From JACCVL01 sp963695375 (GTDB lineage: Bacteria > Actinomycetota > Actinomycetes > Propionibacteriales > Nocardioidaceae), in NCBI GenBank assembly GCA_963695375.1, contig OY968767.1, positions 1,054,001 through 1,118,000 of the forward strand: a DNA stretch of 64,000 bases. The letters run 5' to 3'. A model generated the notes under the pieces. It did not search any database and had not been told where the DNA came from. It saw only the letters and a list, made by a program, of their open reading frames with translations. This document shows positions 8,722 to 17,273 of the stretch, in pieces. Made by a program: the position numbers and the translations under genes. Each line of letters starts with the position of its first letter. The first letter of the stretch is position 1.

Positions 8722-9666
8722 TCAGGCCGCGTCCGGAGGGGCCTCAAGTGTCAGCAGCGATGCCTCGGGCCGACAGGCGAACCGCACCGGGGCGAACGGC
8801 GAGGTTCCGAGCCCGGCGGAGACGTGCAGGCAGGCGGTCTTCCCGCCCGCGGAGTGCGTGCTCAGCCCCCGGCAGCGGGCTGCGTCCAGGTCGCAGTTGG
8901 TGACCAGCGCGCCGACGCCGGGGACGCGCAACTGCCCCCCGTGGGTGTGCCCGGCCAGCAGCAGCGGCCAGCCGTCGGTGGTGAACCGGTCCAGCACCCG
9001 CAGGTACGGCGCATGCGCGACCGCGATGGCGAGGTGGGCTCCCGGGTCGGGAGGCCCGCCTGCCGCGTCCAGGTCGTCGTAGCCCAGGTGCGGGTCGTCG
9101 ACTCCCGCCAGCGACACCGTGCGGTCTCCGACCCGCAGCTGCGCCCGCCGGTTGTCGAGGTCGACCCAGCCGCGCTCCGTGAGGCCGGTGACCAGGTCTC
9201 GCCAGGGCAGCAGGTCGCCGACCCGGCTCCGGTTCTGGCCACCGGGGAGCAGGTAGCGGGCCGGGTTCTTCAGCACGGGGGCGTAGTAGTCGTTGGACCC
9301 GAGCACGAAGGCGCCGGGCAGGTCGAGGAGAGCGTCCAGGCAGGCCAGTGCCGGCCCGACCGCCCGCCGGTGCGCAAGGAGATCGCCGGTCACCACCACC
9401 AGGTCCGGCTGCAGGTCGGCGAGCCCGCGGACGAAGGCCTGCTTGCGGGCCTGGCTCGGGGTGAGGTGCAGGTCCGACACGTGCAGCAGCCGCAACGGCG
9501 GCTGTCCGGCAGGCAGCACCGGCACCCTCGCGGTCCTCAGCACGAACGAGCGCGTCTCCGCGACGGAGTAGGCCATGGTGGCGAGCCCGAGCGCCGCTGT
9601 GCCGGCCAGAAGCCGGAGCAGCGGGTGGGCGATGCGGAGGTCGTCGGCGGGAGAAAGCACCCGCAC
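8722..9666 (-). CDS. membrane-anchored metallophosphoesterase
   Basis: This is a calcineurin-like phosphoesterase of the YkuE/LpxH-like type. The 314-residue product has a hydrophobic segment at about residues 18-36, then metal-binding motifs HVSDLHL, VTGDLL, GSND (the usual GNHD with Ser), HAP and LAGHTHGGQ. The catalytic domain probably faces the cell exterior or lies peripherally. The GTG start at 9666 leaves only 19 bases to the divergent YqeY gene, so a shorter start is possible. A metallophosphoesterase beside the PonA2-type gene is, from memory, conserved in mycobacteria (Rv3683). The substrate is unknown. Confidence 0.85.
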   Translation of the reverse strand: MRVLSPADDLRIAHPLLRLLAGTAALGLATMAYSVAETRSFVLRTARVPVLPAGQPPLRLLHVSDLHLTPSQARKQAFVRGLADLQPDLVVVTGDLLAHRRAVGPALACLDALLDLPGAFVLGSNDYYAPVLKNPARYLLPGGQNRSRVGDLLPWRDLVTGLTERGWVDLDNRRAQLRVGDRTVSLAGVDDPHLGYDDLDAAGGPPDPGAHLAIAVAHAPYLRVLDRFTTDGWPLLLAGHTHGGQLRVPGVGALVTNCDLDAARCRGLSTHSAGGKTACLHVSAGLGTSPFAPVRFACRPEASLLTLEAPPDAA

Positions 9667-9685
9667 AGGCTGTCAGACTGGTGGC

Positions 9686-10147
9686 ATGGCGGAGCTCAAG
9701 CACCGGCTGCGCGCCGACCTGACGTCGGCGATGAAGGCACGGGACGGGCTGCGCGCCTCCACCCTGCGGATGGCTCTGACGGCCGTCACCAACAAGGAGG
9801 TCGCCGGCCGGCAGGCGCGCGAGCTCGAGGACGAGGAGGTGACCGCAGTGCTGGTCGCGGAGTCGAAGATGCGCCGCGAGGCCGCTGCGGCCTACGACCG
9901 CGCGGGCCGCCGCGAGCTGGCCGACAAGGAACGGGCCGAGGCTGAGGTGCTCGCCGGCTACCTGCCCGCCCCGCTCGACCACGACGACCTGGTGGCGCTG
10001 GTCGCCGCCACCGTCGACGAGCTGGGAGTCGCGGGTCAGGGGATGCAGGCGATGGGGACGGTCATGGGCCGGCTCAAGCCCCAGGTCACCGGCCGTGCCG
10101 ACGGGGCGGTCGTGGCGGCCGAGGTCCGCCGTCAGCTGACCGGGTAG
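9686..10147 (+). CDS. GatB/YqeY domain protein
   Basis: The 153-residue product resembles the tail domain of the GatB amidotransferase subunit. It has MKARDGLRASTLRMAL near the N-terminus, ESKMRREAA, KERAEAEVLAGYLP and the terminal GTVMGRLKPQVTGRADG motif. It is a stand-alone YqeY protein whose role is uncertain, possibly tRNA-related. ATG 9686 has no Shine-Dalgarno but lies 6 bases after CAGACT, a near match to the -10 box seen at other leaderless genes. It is convergent with the penicillin-binding protein gene. Confidence 0.9.
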   Translation: MAELKHRLRADLTSAMKARDGLRASTLRMALTAVTNKEVAGRQARELEDEEVTAVLVAESKMRREAAAAYDRAGRRELADKERAEAEVLAGYLPAPLDHDDLVALVAATVDELGVAGQGMQAMGTVMGRLKPQVTGRADGAVVAAEVRRQLTG

Positions 10148-10170
10148 CTCGACCGGCCGGCGATGGCGGG

Positions 10171-12696
10171 TCAGCCGCCGTTGCCGTTGCCGTTCCCGTT
10201 GTTCCCGTTGCCGTTCCCGCCGCCGTTGGTGCCCGGGCCGCCGCCGTTGCCGTTGCCGCCGTCTCCGGGAGCGTCCCCACCACCGCCACCGGGGTTGCCG
10301 TCACCGGGCTCCTGCGGCGTCTGCGGTGGATCCGGGGGGCTGCTCGGCGGGCTGCTGGGGGGGCTGCTCGGGGGGCTGCTCGGCGGGCTGCTCGGGGGGC
10401 TGCTCGGCGGCGAGGAGGTGGTCGGCGGCACGTACGGTGTGCCGTCGGAGATGTAGAGGTAGATCTGCTGGCCGGAGACCGCCTCGCCCCCGGCGCCGGG
10501 AGAGGTATAGGCCACCGTGCCGTAGGCGTAGCTGGAGTCGACCGTCGACGACACGACGGGGACCAGTCCGCGGTCACGCATCGCCTCGGACGCCTCGGGA
10601 ACCGACATGCCCGCCACCGCCGGCACGCTCACCGCGGCGCCACCGATCTTGGTCTCGTCGACCGGCATGAAGTTCTGGTTCGGCAGCCATCGCTGCACGA
10701 CCCCCATCGCCCGCTTCCACATCGGACCTGCCAGCGCGGAGCCGGCGACGGCGTCGAAGCTGAGCACGGTGCCGCCGACGGACCGTCCGACCAGGCTCTG
10801 CGGGCTGCCCGCCTCGTTGGCCCCGGCGATCATCGCCGCCGTCGACAGGTTCGGGGTGTAGCCGGCGTACCACACGGCCTGGTTGTTCTGCGTGGTTCCG
10901 GTCTTGGCCGCCGACGCCTGCTCGAGCTGCAGGCCGTTGCTGTAGCCGAAGCCGCCGGGCTCCTGAACGCCGCGCAGCACGTCGTTGACCGCGTCACCGA
11001 CGGCTCGCTTGAAGACCCGCTTGCACGAGGGGTCCGGCACCTCCACCGAGTCACCGTCCCGGTCCTCGATCTCGAGGATCGGGTTCGGCGCGCAGTACTG
11101 TCCGCGCCCGGCGAAGCTGGCGTAGACCGAGGCCATCGTCAGTGGGTCGATGTCGGTGACGCCGAGCGTGAACGGCGGCACCTCCTGGTCGTCCAGAACC
11201 GTCACGCCCATCTCGCGGGCCAGGGTGACCGGCGGGCACACGCCGGTCAGCCGCTCCAGCTGGGCGAAGTAGGTGTTCACCGAGAGCTGGGTGCCCTCGT
11301 ACATGTCGAAGTAGCCGGAGTTCGTCGAGTTGCTCGGCGTCCACGCCTCCGCGTTGAAGCCGTCACACGTCCGCACCGACCCGGCTCCGATGGTGATCGT
11401 CGGCGGCGCGTTGAAGCTGGTGTCCAGCGGCAGCCCCTGCTTCAGCGCGGACGCGAGCACGAACGCCTTGAACGTCGAGCCACCGGAGAAGCCGCGGGCG
11501 CCGCCGAACTTCTTCGGGACCAGGTAGTTGAGGTAGGTCTCGCCGGCACGGACGTCGCCGCCCATCGGCCGGGACTGAGCGAGGGCGCGGACCTCGCCGG
11601 TGCCGGGCTCCACCATCGCCATCCCGCCGATCGCCTGGTCGGTGGCGTTCACGCGGTCGCGCACCGCAGCGTCGGCCGCCTTCTGCATCCGCAGGTCGAT
11701 GGTGGTGGTGATGGTCAGTCCGCCGGTGTCCAGCCGGGCCTCGCGGGCGGAACGGGTGGGGCCGAGCATGTCGCTGCTGAGCAGGTAGCTGCTGACGAAG
11801 TCGCAGAAGAAGGGGGCCACCGTGTTGACGCAGCCGTTCGGCGTGTCGGTGACGTCCAGCCGCAGCTCGGACCGGACCGCCTTCTTGACCCGCTTCTGCT
11901 TGATGATGTCCAGCTCGGCCATCCGGCGCAGCACGAGGTTGCGACGCTCGCGGGCGTCCTCCGGGTTGTCGGTGGGGTCGTAGGTGGTCGGGTTCTGCAC
12001 CAGGCCGGCCAGGGTGGCCGCCTGGCGCAGGCTGAGCTCGCTCGGCTCGACGGAGAAGAAGTGTCGCGACGCGGCCGCCACTCCGTACGCCCCGTCGCCG
12101 AAGAAGGCGATGTTCAGGTACGACTCGAGGATCTCGTTCTTGGTGTGGTCCTGCTCGTAGGCCATCGCGTACTGCAACTCCTGCAGCTTGCGGGCGATGG
12201 TCGGCTCGATCGCCGCTTCGTACTCGGCGTCGGAGTCTGCCTGGGAGACCAGGATCTGCTTGACCAGCTGCTGGGTGATGCTCGAACCACCCTGGAGCGG
12301 CTCGCCGAGCGCGTTGTTGACGAACGCCCGGACGGTGCCCTGGATGTCCAGCGCGCCGTGCTCGTAGAAGCGGGAGTCCTCGATCGCCAGGATCGCCCGC
12401 TTCATCACCGGTGCGACGTCTCGCAGGGGGACGTCCACGCGGTTCTCGTCGAAGAAGTAGGCGATCGGGGTCCCGTCCGCGGCGAGCACGGTGGTCCGCT
12501 GCGGGATCGGCACCTCGTCCAGCTCGGCCGGCAGGTTCTCGATGCCGTTGGCGACGTTGCGCGCCGCGAAACCGGTCAGTCCGGCGAGCGGCAGGGCCAG
12601 CCCGGCGACGAGCACCCCAGCCAGGGCGCTGACCAGGACGAGGGCCGCGATACGGCGCAGCGCCGCCACGCCGGCGGCCACACGGGGGTCGGACAT
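10171..12696 (-). CDS. class A penicillin-binding protein, PonA2-like, with PASTA domain
   Basis: This bifunctional enzyme polymerises and cross-links peptidoglycan outside the membrane. The 841-residue product has a membrane anchor at about 17-40 and a glycosyltransferase domain with EDSRFYEHG (106-114) and GGSSITQQ. Its transpeptidase domain has S407-x-x-K410, SVN at 472-474 and KTGT at 598-601. One PASTA domain lies near 690-752, followed by Ser-Ser-Pro-Pro repeats and a Gly/Asn-rich tail. The start is 7 bases after a TAGTCT box. Neighbouring whiB, ArsA-like genes and a phosphoesterase match the mycobacterial ponA2-whiB4 region, so PonA2 is the likely ortholog. Confidence 0.93.
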   Translation of the reverse strand: MSDPRVAAGVAALRRIAALVLVSALAGVLVAGLALPLAGLTGFAARNVANGIENLPAELDEVPIPQRTTVLAADGTPIAYFFDENRVDVPLRDVAPVMKRAILAIEDSRFYEHGALDIQGTVRAFVNNALGEPLQGGSSITQQLVKQILVSQADSDAEYEAAIEPTIARKLQELQYAMAYEQDHTKNEILESYLNIAFFGDGAYGVAAASRHFFSVEPSELSLRQAATLAGLVQNPTTYDPTDNPEDARERRNLVLRRMAELDIIKQKRVKKAVRSELRLDVTDTPNGCVNTVAPFFCDFVSSYLLSSDMLGPTRSAREARLDTGGLTITTTIDLRMQKAADAAVRDRVNATDQAIGGMAMVEPGTGEVRALAQSRPMGGDVRAGETYLNYLVPKKFGGARGFSGGSTFKAFVLASALKQGLPLDTSFNAPPTITIGAGSVRTCDGFNAEAWTPSNSTNSGYFDMYEGTQLSVNTYFAQLERLTGVCPPVTLAREMGVTVLDDQEVPPFTLGVTDIDPLTMASVYASFAGRGQYCAPNPILEIEDRDGDSVEVPDPSCKRVFKRAVGDAVNDVLRGVQEPGGFGYSNGLQLEQASAAKTGTTQNNQAVWYAGYTPNLSTAAMIAGANEAGSPQSLVGRSVGGTVLSFDAVAGSALAGPMWKRAMGVVQRWLPNQNFMPVDETKIGGAAVSVPAVAGMSVPEASEAMRDRGLVPVVSSTVDSSYAYGTVAYTSPGAGGEAVSGQQIYLYISDGTPYVPPTTSSPPSSPPSSPPSSPPSSPPSSPPSSPPDPPQTPQEPGDGNPGGGGGDAPGDGGNGNGGGPGTNGGGNGNGNNGNGNGNGG
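10336..10410. repeat. 12-bp tandem repeat inside the penicillin-binding protein gene
   Basis: The block GCTGCT[CG]GG recurs every 12 bases at 10339, 10351, 10363, 10375, 10387 and 10399. It encodes (SSPP)n on the minus strand. Each unit preserves frame, so copy-number change would lengthen or shorten the wall-spanning tail. Confidence 0.85.
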
Positions 12697-12703
12697 GGCC
12701 TCC

Positions 12704-12709
12704 AGACTA
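12704..12709 (-). promoter_or_regulatory. -10 box for penicillin-binding protein gene
   Basis: TAGTCT ends 7 bases before ATG 12696. The spacer also contains GGAGG, so either a leaderless or a very short leadered transcript is possible. Confidence 0.45.
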
Positions 12710-12929
12710 CGGCAGGGCCCGGCCTGGTCCGGTCCACGCCCGGCTCGGGCGACTACCAGCCGTCACCGGTCGGCCCCCCTGCGCAATGGCCCGAAATGAC
12801 TAGGTGGGTTTCACCCGTTCGACTCTGACGCGTGGGCCACCAGGATCCGTACCGTCGTCGACACGGCTCGGACTGCACGGGTGGCCGTCCGGCACGGGGC
12901 ACGGGGACGAGAGACGGGGACAAGCCGAA

Positions 12930-13262
12930 ATGACGTGGATCGAGGACTGGGCCGCGGTGGCCGCGTGCAAGGCGAGCCGGCCCGACGAGCTGTTCGTCCG
13001 GGGGGCCGAGCAGCACCGGGCCAAGCAGGTCTGTACGGGCTGCCCGGTCCGGACCGAGTGCCTCGCGGAGGCGCTGGACAACGAGATCGAGTGGGGTGTC
13101 TGGGGAGGCATGACCGAGCGGGAGCGCCGGGCGCTGCTGCGCCGCCGGCCGAACGTGCGGTCCTGGCGTCGGCTGCTGGAGGCGGCGCAGGCCGAGCACC
13201 GGCGGGTGACCACGCCGGAGACGCCGGTCGAGACCGAGGTGCCCAGCGCCGTCGCGGTGTGA
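12930..13262 (+). CDS. WhiB-family iron-sulfur regulator, WhiB4/WblA type
   Basis: This is a 110-residue redox-sensing transcription factor. The 4Fe-4S cysteines are C13, C35, C38 and C44. The GVWGG turn is at 56-60 and is followed by a basic MTERERRALLRRRPNVRSWRR DNA-binding segment. ATG 12930 gives the proper N-terminus (MTWIEDWAAVAACK); an open frame runs further upstream without homology. A TACCGT box at 12850-12855 may be its promoter. The position between a PonA2-like gene and two ArsA-like ATPases matches whiB4 of mycobacteria and wblA of Streptomyces. In Streptomyces wblA represses antibiotic production and promotes development, and in mycobacteria WhiB4 is a redox regulator. Confidence 0.9.
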   Translation: MTWIEDWAAVAACKASRPDELFVRGAEQHRAKQVCTGCPVRTECLAEALDNEIEWGVWGGMTERERRALLRRRPNVRSWRRLLEAAQAEHRRVTTPETPVETEVPSAVAV

Positions 13263-13360
13263 CGCTGACAGCCGTGGATGGGGGCGGTCCTTCGTCGCCG
13301 AGGCAACCGACCGCGCCGTCGGGACGTCCTTTCTGGTGACGAGGGGAACGACAGGGGTCG

Positions 13361-13388
13361 GGACGGCGGGCCTGCGAGTCCGCCGTCC
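13361..13388. terminator. hairpin between convergent whiB and ArsA-like gene
   Basis: GGACGGCGG (13361-13369) and CCGCCGTCC (13380-13388) form a perfect 9-bp stem with a 10-base loop. It is placed to stop transcription from both sides. Confidence 0.6.
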
Positions 13389-13395
13389 TGCCTGT

Positions 13396-13450
13396 TCCGA
13401 GCCGAGGCCGAGCTGAGGCCGAGCCGATGCCGAGCCGATGCCGAGCCGAC
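13396..13450. repeat. short tandem repeat of GCCGAGCCGAT-like units
   Basis: About five imperfect 11-base units occur just beyond the stop of the ArsA-like gene. The tract is low complexity, with no protein or hairpin role evident. Confidence 0.7.
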
Positions 13451-13452
13451 GG

Positions 13453-14697
13453 TCAGCCGGCGACGAGTAGCTCGCCGACCCGACGCAGGCCGTCGAGGTC
13501 GTGCACGTCACCGGGCAGCGCCAGCACGTCCACGGTGGGCACCTCGGGGTGTGCGCCCGCGAAGGCCTTGCGCAGCCGGTCCTGTCGGTGCCGGATCCGC
13601 GCCCGTTCGGCGTGCACCCGCAGCACCTCCGCCACGGCGTCGTGCTCGCCGGGGTGGTGCTCGACCAGCCACTGGGCCCCCTGCTCCGCGTGCACCGCGC
13701 CCAGGGCGGGCAGCCGGTCGGCTTGAACCCGGTTCACCACCAGCCCGGCCAGCGGCATCCGGTCGGCGCTGAGCCGCTCCACGAAGTAGGTCGCCTCCCG
13801 CAGCGCGTCCGGCTCCGGGGTGGCCACCACCACGAAGGCGGTCCCCGACGCCTGCAACAGCGCGTAGGTCCGCTCAGCCCGCTGCCGGAACCCGCCGAAG
13901 AGCGTGTCCAGGGCGGCGACGAACGTCTGCACGTCGGTCAGCACCTGCGCACCGAGCACCTTGTTCAGCGCCGCCGTGACCACTCCGAAGCCGGCGGTGA
14001 GCAGCCGCGCGGGTCCGCGGGCGGGCGCGAGCAGCAGCCGGATGAATCTGCCGTCCAGGAGCGAGGAGAGGTTCTCCGGAGCGTCCAGGAAGTCCAATGC
14101 TGAGCGGGACGGCGGGGTGTCGACCACGATCAGGTCCCAGCCGTCGTCGGCGGCTGCGGCGTGGGCGTGCAGCTGTCCCAGCTTCTCCATCGCCATGTAC
14201 TCCTGGGTGCCGGCGAACGAGCTGGACAGGGCGACGTAGAACGGGTTGTCCAGGATCTGCCGTGCCTTCGCCGGGCTCGCGTGCGTCTCGACCACCTCGT
14301 CGAACGTCCGCTTCATGTCCAGCATCATCGCGTCCATCCGACCGGCGCCTCCGGTGTCGGCGACCGGCCGGGGGGTGTTGTCCAGCTCGCTGAGCCCCAG
14401 GGCCTGGGCCAGCCGGCGCGCCGGGTCGATGGTCAGCACCACGACCGACCGGCCCCGCTCTGCGGCCCGCAGCCCCAGCGCCGCAGCCGTCGTCGTCTTG
14501 CCCACGCCGCCCGAGCCGCAGCACACGATGATCCGGGTCGCGGGGTCGTCGATCAGGCCGTCGACGTCGAGGCTCGGGGCCCGGGCTGACCGCTTGCGGG
14601 TGCTCCCGCGCGGGGGGTCGTGCGGTCGCCGGCCGCGGCCGGCGGCGGTGCGCCGCGAGCCGCTGCGGGTGGCGGCGCGGCCGGCGGCGCTCACCAC
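13453..14697 (-). CDS. ArsA-like ATPase, second of pair
   Basis: This is an anion-transporting/Get3-type P-loop ATPase of the SIMIBI class. The 414-residue product has a basic N-terminal extension (about 50 residues rich in Arg and Ser), then Walker A CCGSGGVGKTTTA, the DPARRLAQALG switch region and LIVVDTPPSR. Its GTG start overlaps the stop of the partner gene (GTGGTGA), with GTG 14694 an equally likely start. Such tandem ArsA-like pairs beside whiB4/wblA are conserved in actinobacteria (Rv3679-Rv3680), where they have been linked to stress tolerance. Arsenite transport is not implied. Confidence 0.88.
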   Translation of the reverse strand: MVSAAGRAATRSGSRRTAAGRGRRPHDPPRGSTRKRSARAPSLDVDGLIDDPATRIIVCCGSGGVGKTTTAAALGLRAAERGRSVVVLTIDPARRLAQALGLSELDNTPRPVADTGGAGRMDAMMLDMKRTFDEVVETHASPAKARQILDNPFYVALSSSFAGTQEYMAMEKLGQLHAHAAAADDGWDLIVVDTPPSRSALDFLDAPENLSSLLDGRFIRLLLAPARGPARLLTAGFGVVTAALNKVLGAQVLTDVQTFVAALDTLFGGFRQRAERTYALLQASGTAFVVVATPEPDALREATYFVERLSADRMPLAGLVVNRVQADRLPALGAVHAEQGAQWLVEHHPGEHDAVAEVLRVHAERARIRHRQDRLRKAFAGAHPEVPTVDVLALPGDVHDLDGLRRVGELLVAG

Positions 14698-15695
14698 GCC
14701 CCCTGCTCGTGCAGCGCGTCGGCGAACTCGTACAGCACCCCCAGGTCGATGCCCTCGGTGGCGTACGGCAGCTGGTAGATCGGCCGGTCCAGCGCCTCCA
14801 CCTCGGCGAGCAGCTGCTCCTCCAGGTCCAGTCGCTCGACGTGTTCGGCGGCCGCGGCGAGCAGCGCCGCCACGACCACCTCGTCGTCGGTGACGTGGTC
14901 GAGCCGCTCCGCGTCGAGACCGGCAGCCTCGATCCCGGGGCGCAGGTCGGCGGCGGTCAGCGTGCCGGCGGTGACCGCCTTGCGGGTGGTGGGGTCGAGC
15001 GGAGAGCGGCGGACCTGGTTCACCACCACGCCGCCGACCGGCAGCTCGGCACCGGACAGCTCCTCGATCGCGTCGGCCGTCTCCTGGACCGGCATGTCCT
15101 CGAGCAGGGTGACCAGGTGCACGGCGGTGCCGCGGGAGCGCAGCACCGACATGATCCCGTCCGCCTGCTTGCGAATGGGACCGACCTTGGCCAGGCCCGC
15201 GACCTCGGTGTTGACGTTCAGGAAGCGCGTGATCCGGCCGGTCGGCGGGGCGTCCAGCACGATCGCGTCGTACACGTGCTCGCCGTCCTTGCCCCGACGC
15301 TGGAAGGCCTCGAAGACCTTCCCGGTCAGCAGCACGTCACGCACCCCCGGGGCGATGGTCGTGGCGAAGTCGACGACGCCGAAGTGGTCCAGGATCCGGC
15401 CCGCGCGGCCGAGCCGGTAGTACATCGAGAGGTACTCCATCAGCGCCGCCTCGGTGTCGATCGCGAGCGCGAAGACCTCGCCGTCACCGGGTGCCACGGC
15501 GATCTGGCACTCCTCGTAGGGAAGCGGGGCGACGTCGAACAGCCGGGCGATCCCCTGCCGGCCCTCCGCCTCGCAGAGCAGCACCCGGCCACCGTCGCGG
15601 GCCAGTGCGAGCGCGAGCGAGGCGGCCACCGTCGTCTTGCCGGTGCCGCCCTTGCCCGTCACGACGTGCAGCCGCACCCGCCGCCAGTCACTCAC
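14691..15695 (-). CDS. ArsA-like ATPase, first of pair
   Basis: The product is a 334-residue P-loop ATPase with Walker A TGKGGTGKTTVAASLA near residue 12, the signature lysine preceding it, and AIVLDAPPTGRITRFL as the switch/Walker B region. GTG 15695 gives the canonical N-terminus (VSDWRRVRLHVVTGKGG) and lies 7 bases after TAGGCT, so the longer frame to 15737 is not used. It is translationally coupled to the following ArsA-like gene and the two probably form a heteromeric complex. The gene ends at the 14691 stop inside the partner's start. Confidence 0.9.
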   Translation of the reverse strand: MSDWRRVRLHVVTGKGGTGKTTVAASLALALARDGGRVLLCEAEGRQGIARLFDVAPLPYEECQIAVAPGDGEVFALAIDTEAALMEYLSMYYRLGRAGRILDHFGVVDFATTIAPGVRDVLLTGKVFEAFQRRGKDGEHVYDAIVLDAPPTGRITRFLNVNTEVAGLAKVGPIRKQADGIMSVLRSRGTAVHLVTLLEDMPVQETADAIEELSGAELPVGGVVVNQVRRSPLDPTTRKAVTAGTLTAADLRPGIEAAGLDAERLDHVTDDEVVVAALLAAAAEHVERLDLEEQLLAEVEALDRPIYQLPYATEGIDLGVLYEFADALHEQGAW

Positions 15696-15702
15696 CCGGC
15701 CG

Positions 15703-15708
15703 AGCCTA
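15703..15708 (-). promoter_or_regulatory. -10 box for leaderless ArsA-like operon
   Basis: TAGGCT ends 7 bases before GTG 15695, with no ribosome binding site between. It overlaps the stop codon of the upstream hydrolase gene. Confidence 0.5.
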
Positions 15709-16581
15709 GTGGCGGGGGGGACGTGCCCGACCGGCACCGGGGAGGGCGGCGCGCACCGCCGGCCACGCCGCCGACGTGGGGTCGATCAGCGCGAAGTGGT
15801 CGGTGTCCGGCAGCAGCCGCACCTCCAGGGCCGGGACGTCGCGCCCGAGGTCGACGGTGTGGCCGGCCGGCACCTGGGCGTCGTCCTGTCCGTGCAGCGC
15901 GACCAGCTCGACGCCGTGGGGCAGCTCCCCGGCCCGCAGCCGGGCCGCGGGGTCGGCAGCTGCCGCTGCGTCCGGGGGCCGGTCGCTGCCGGCCGGGTGC
16001 CCCATCAGGGCGTCCACGGCTCCGTCGCCGACCTCCTCGGCGCGCGCCCGCGCCAGGTCGGCCACGGGGGCCAGCGCGAGCACCCGCGCCGGCAGGCAGG
16101 TCGAATCCCCGTCCGCCACGGCGTCCAGGGCCCACCACAGCACCAGCTGACCGCCGGCGGAGTGGCCGAGCAGCACCGGCCGGTCGGTGGTGACCCGGCC
16201 GGGCGCCACCTCGGCCAGCAGACCAGGCACGCGGCGGCGGATCCTGCGCAGGTCCTCGGCCAGCAGCGGCCACGGGCCGGCGTCGCCGGCGGCTGTGGCG
16301 GCCGTCCGTGGGCCGCCGACCCGGGCGTACTCCGGCACGACCACCGCCCAGCCCAGCGCGCAGAGCGCGGTTGCCAGCGGCCTCAGGTGCCGGCGGTCGT
16401 AGGCCTGCTCCCAGAAGCCGCCGTGCAAGGCGTACACCAACGGCGCCGGTGCCGGCGGTGGCTCCCCGAGCCGCCGGGCGGGCAGCCACACGTCCGCGAC
16501 GCCGTCGTCGTGGTCGGCCCACCGCAGCACGACGTCGGGGCCTTCGGCCGGCCGGTCCAGGACGTCGCGGTGGTCGACCAC
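15706..16581 (-). CDS. alpha/beta hydrolase
   Basis: This is a 291-residue esterase/formamidase-like enzyme. The oxyanion-hole motif VYALHGGFW comes early, the nucleophile elbow is GHSAGGQ, and a late LPDTDHFALIDP supplies the catalytic histidine. The HGGxW motif resembles the kynurenine formamidase and BD-FAE groups, but the substrate cannot be read from sequence. GTG 16581 was chosen because TACCGT lies 6 bases upstream. The open frame continues to 16908 across the divergent gene, with no homology there. Confidence 0.82.
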   Translation of the reverse strand: MVDHRDVLDRPAEGPDVVLRWADHDDGVADVWLPARRLGEPPPAPAPLVYALHGGFWEQAYDRRHLRPLATALCALGWAVVVPEYARVGGPRTAATAAGDAGPWPLLAEDLRRIRRRVPGLLAEVAPGRVTTDRPVLLGHSAGGQLVLWWALDAVADGDSTCLPARVLALAPVADLARARAEEVGDGAVDALMGHPAGSDRPPDAAAAADPAARLRAGELPHGVELVALHGQDDAQVPAGHTVDLGRDVPALEVRLLPDTDHFALIDPTSAAWPAVRAALPGAGRARPPRH

Positions 16582-16587
16582 CCGCTC

Positions 16588-16593
16588 ACGGTA
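16588..16593 (-). promoter_or_regulatory. -10 box for leaderless hydrolase
   Basis: TACCGT ends 6 bases before GTG 16581 on the minus strand. Confidence 0.45.
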
Positions 16594-16622
16594 GTGCCCG
16601 CTCGGGCCGGCTCCTCCCCGGC

Positions 16623-16628
16623 TAGCAT
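16623..16628 (+). promoter_or_regulatory. -10 box for leaderless DUF4177 operon
   Basis: TAGCAT ends 7 bases before ATG 16636. It lies 30 bases from the divergent hydrolase -10 box. Confidence 0.5.
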
Positions 16629-16635
16629 CGCGGCC

Positions 16636-16794
16636 ATGACCGCCTGGGAGTACGCCACCGTCCCGTTGCTCATCCACGCCACCAAGCAGATCCTCGACAC
16701 CTGGGGAGAGGACGGCTGGGAGCTGGTGACGGTCCTTCCCGGCGCCAACCCGGAGAACCTCGTCGCCTATCTCAAGCGGCCGCGGAGCGCCTGA
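16636..16794 (+). CDS. DUF4177-like small protein
   Basis: This is a 52-residue protein with the typical pattern WEYATVPLLIHATKQILDTWG, then EDGWELVTVLPG and a terminal YLKRP. The function is unknown. The stop overlaps the ATG of the RidA gene by one base (TGATG), so the two are almost certainly coupled. The short length and good family fit make it a real small gene. Confidence 0.8.
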   Translation: MTAWEYATVPLLIHATKQILDTWGEDGWELVTVLPGANPENLVAYLKRPRSA

Positions 16795-17270
16795 TGGCTG
16801 CGGAGCCGACCGAAGCGCCGGAGCAGCGGCTGGCCACGCTCGGGCTGGAGCTGCCGGAGACGCCGCCGCCGGTGGCCGCCTACGTCCCCGCCGTGACCAG
16901 CGGATCACTGCTGTTCACCGCGGGGCAGCTGCCCCGCCGCGCTGGCGAGCTGATCGCCGAGGGCCAGGTCGGCAGCAGCGTGACCGTCGAGGAGGCGGTC
17001 ATGTGCGCCCAGCAGTGCGCGCTGAACGCGATCGCGGCGGTCAAGGCGGAGGTCGGCGACCTGGAGCGGGTGCGCCGGATCGTCAAGGTCGTCGTGTTCG
17101 TGGCCAGCGCCACGGACTTCACCGGCCAGCCCCAGGTGGCCGACGGTGCCAGCGAGCTGCTCGGCGACGTCTTCGGCGACGCTGGTCGGCACGCCCGCAG
17201 CGCGGTCGGGGTGGCGGCACTGCCGATGGGTGCCCCGGTCGAGGTCGAGCTGGTCGTCGAGATCGGCTGA
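16794..17270 (+). CDS. RidA family (YjgF/YER057c/UK114) protein
   Basis: The product is a 158-residue trimeric deaminase-like protein. It has the core VTSGSLLFTAGQLP, a central NAIAAVKAEVGDLERVRRIVK helix, and the C-terminal RSAVGVAALPMGAPVEVE that carries the conserved arginine. Family members hydrolyse reactive enamine/imine intermediates from PLP enzymes. This subgroup is longer than classical RidA and may differ in substrate. It is the third-last gene of a cluster (DUF4177, RidA, Nudix, metallo-hydrolase) that matches Rv3678c and its neighbours. Confidence 0.9.
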   Translation: MAAEPTEAPEQRLATLGLELPETPPPVAAYVPAVTSGSLLFTAGQLPRRAGELIAEGQVGSSVTVEEAVMCAQQCALNAIAAVKAEVGDLERVRRIVKVVVFVASATDFTGQPQVADGASELLGDVFGDAGRHARSAVGVAALPMGAPVEVELVVEIG

Positions 17271-17273
17271 GCG

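Noticed and set aside
12791..12935. Direct repeat CCGAAATGAC flanking the whiB leader
   Set aside because: Two 10-base copies (12791 and 12926) 135 bases apart are seen, but one includes the start codon and no further copy or symmetry supports a function.
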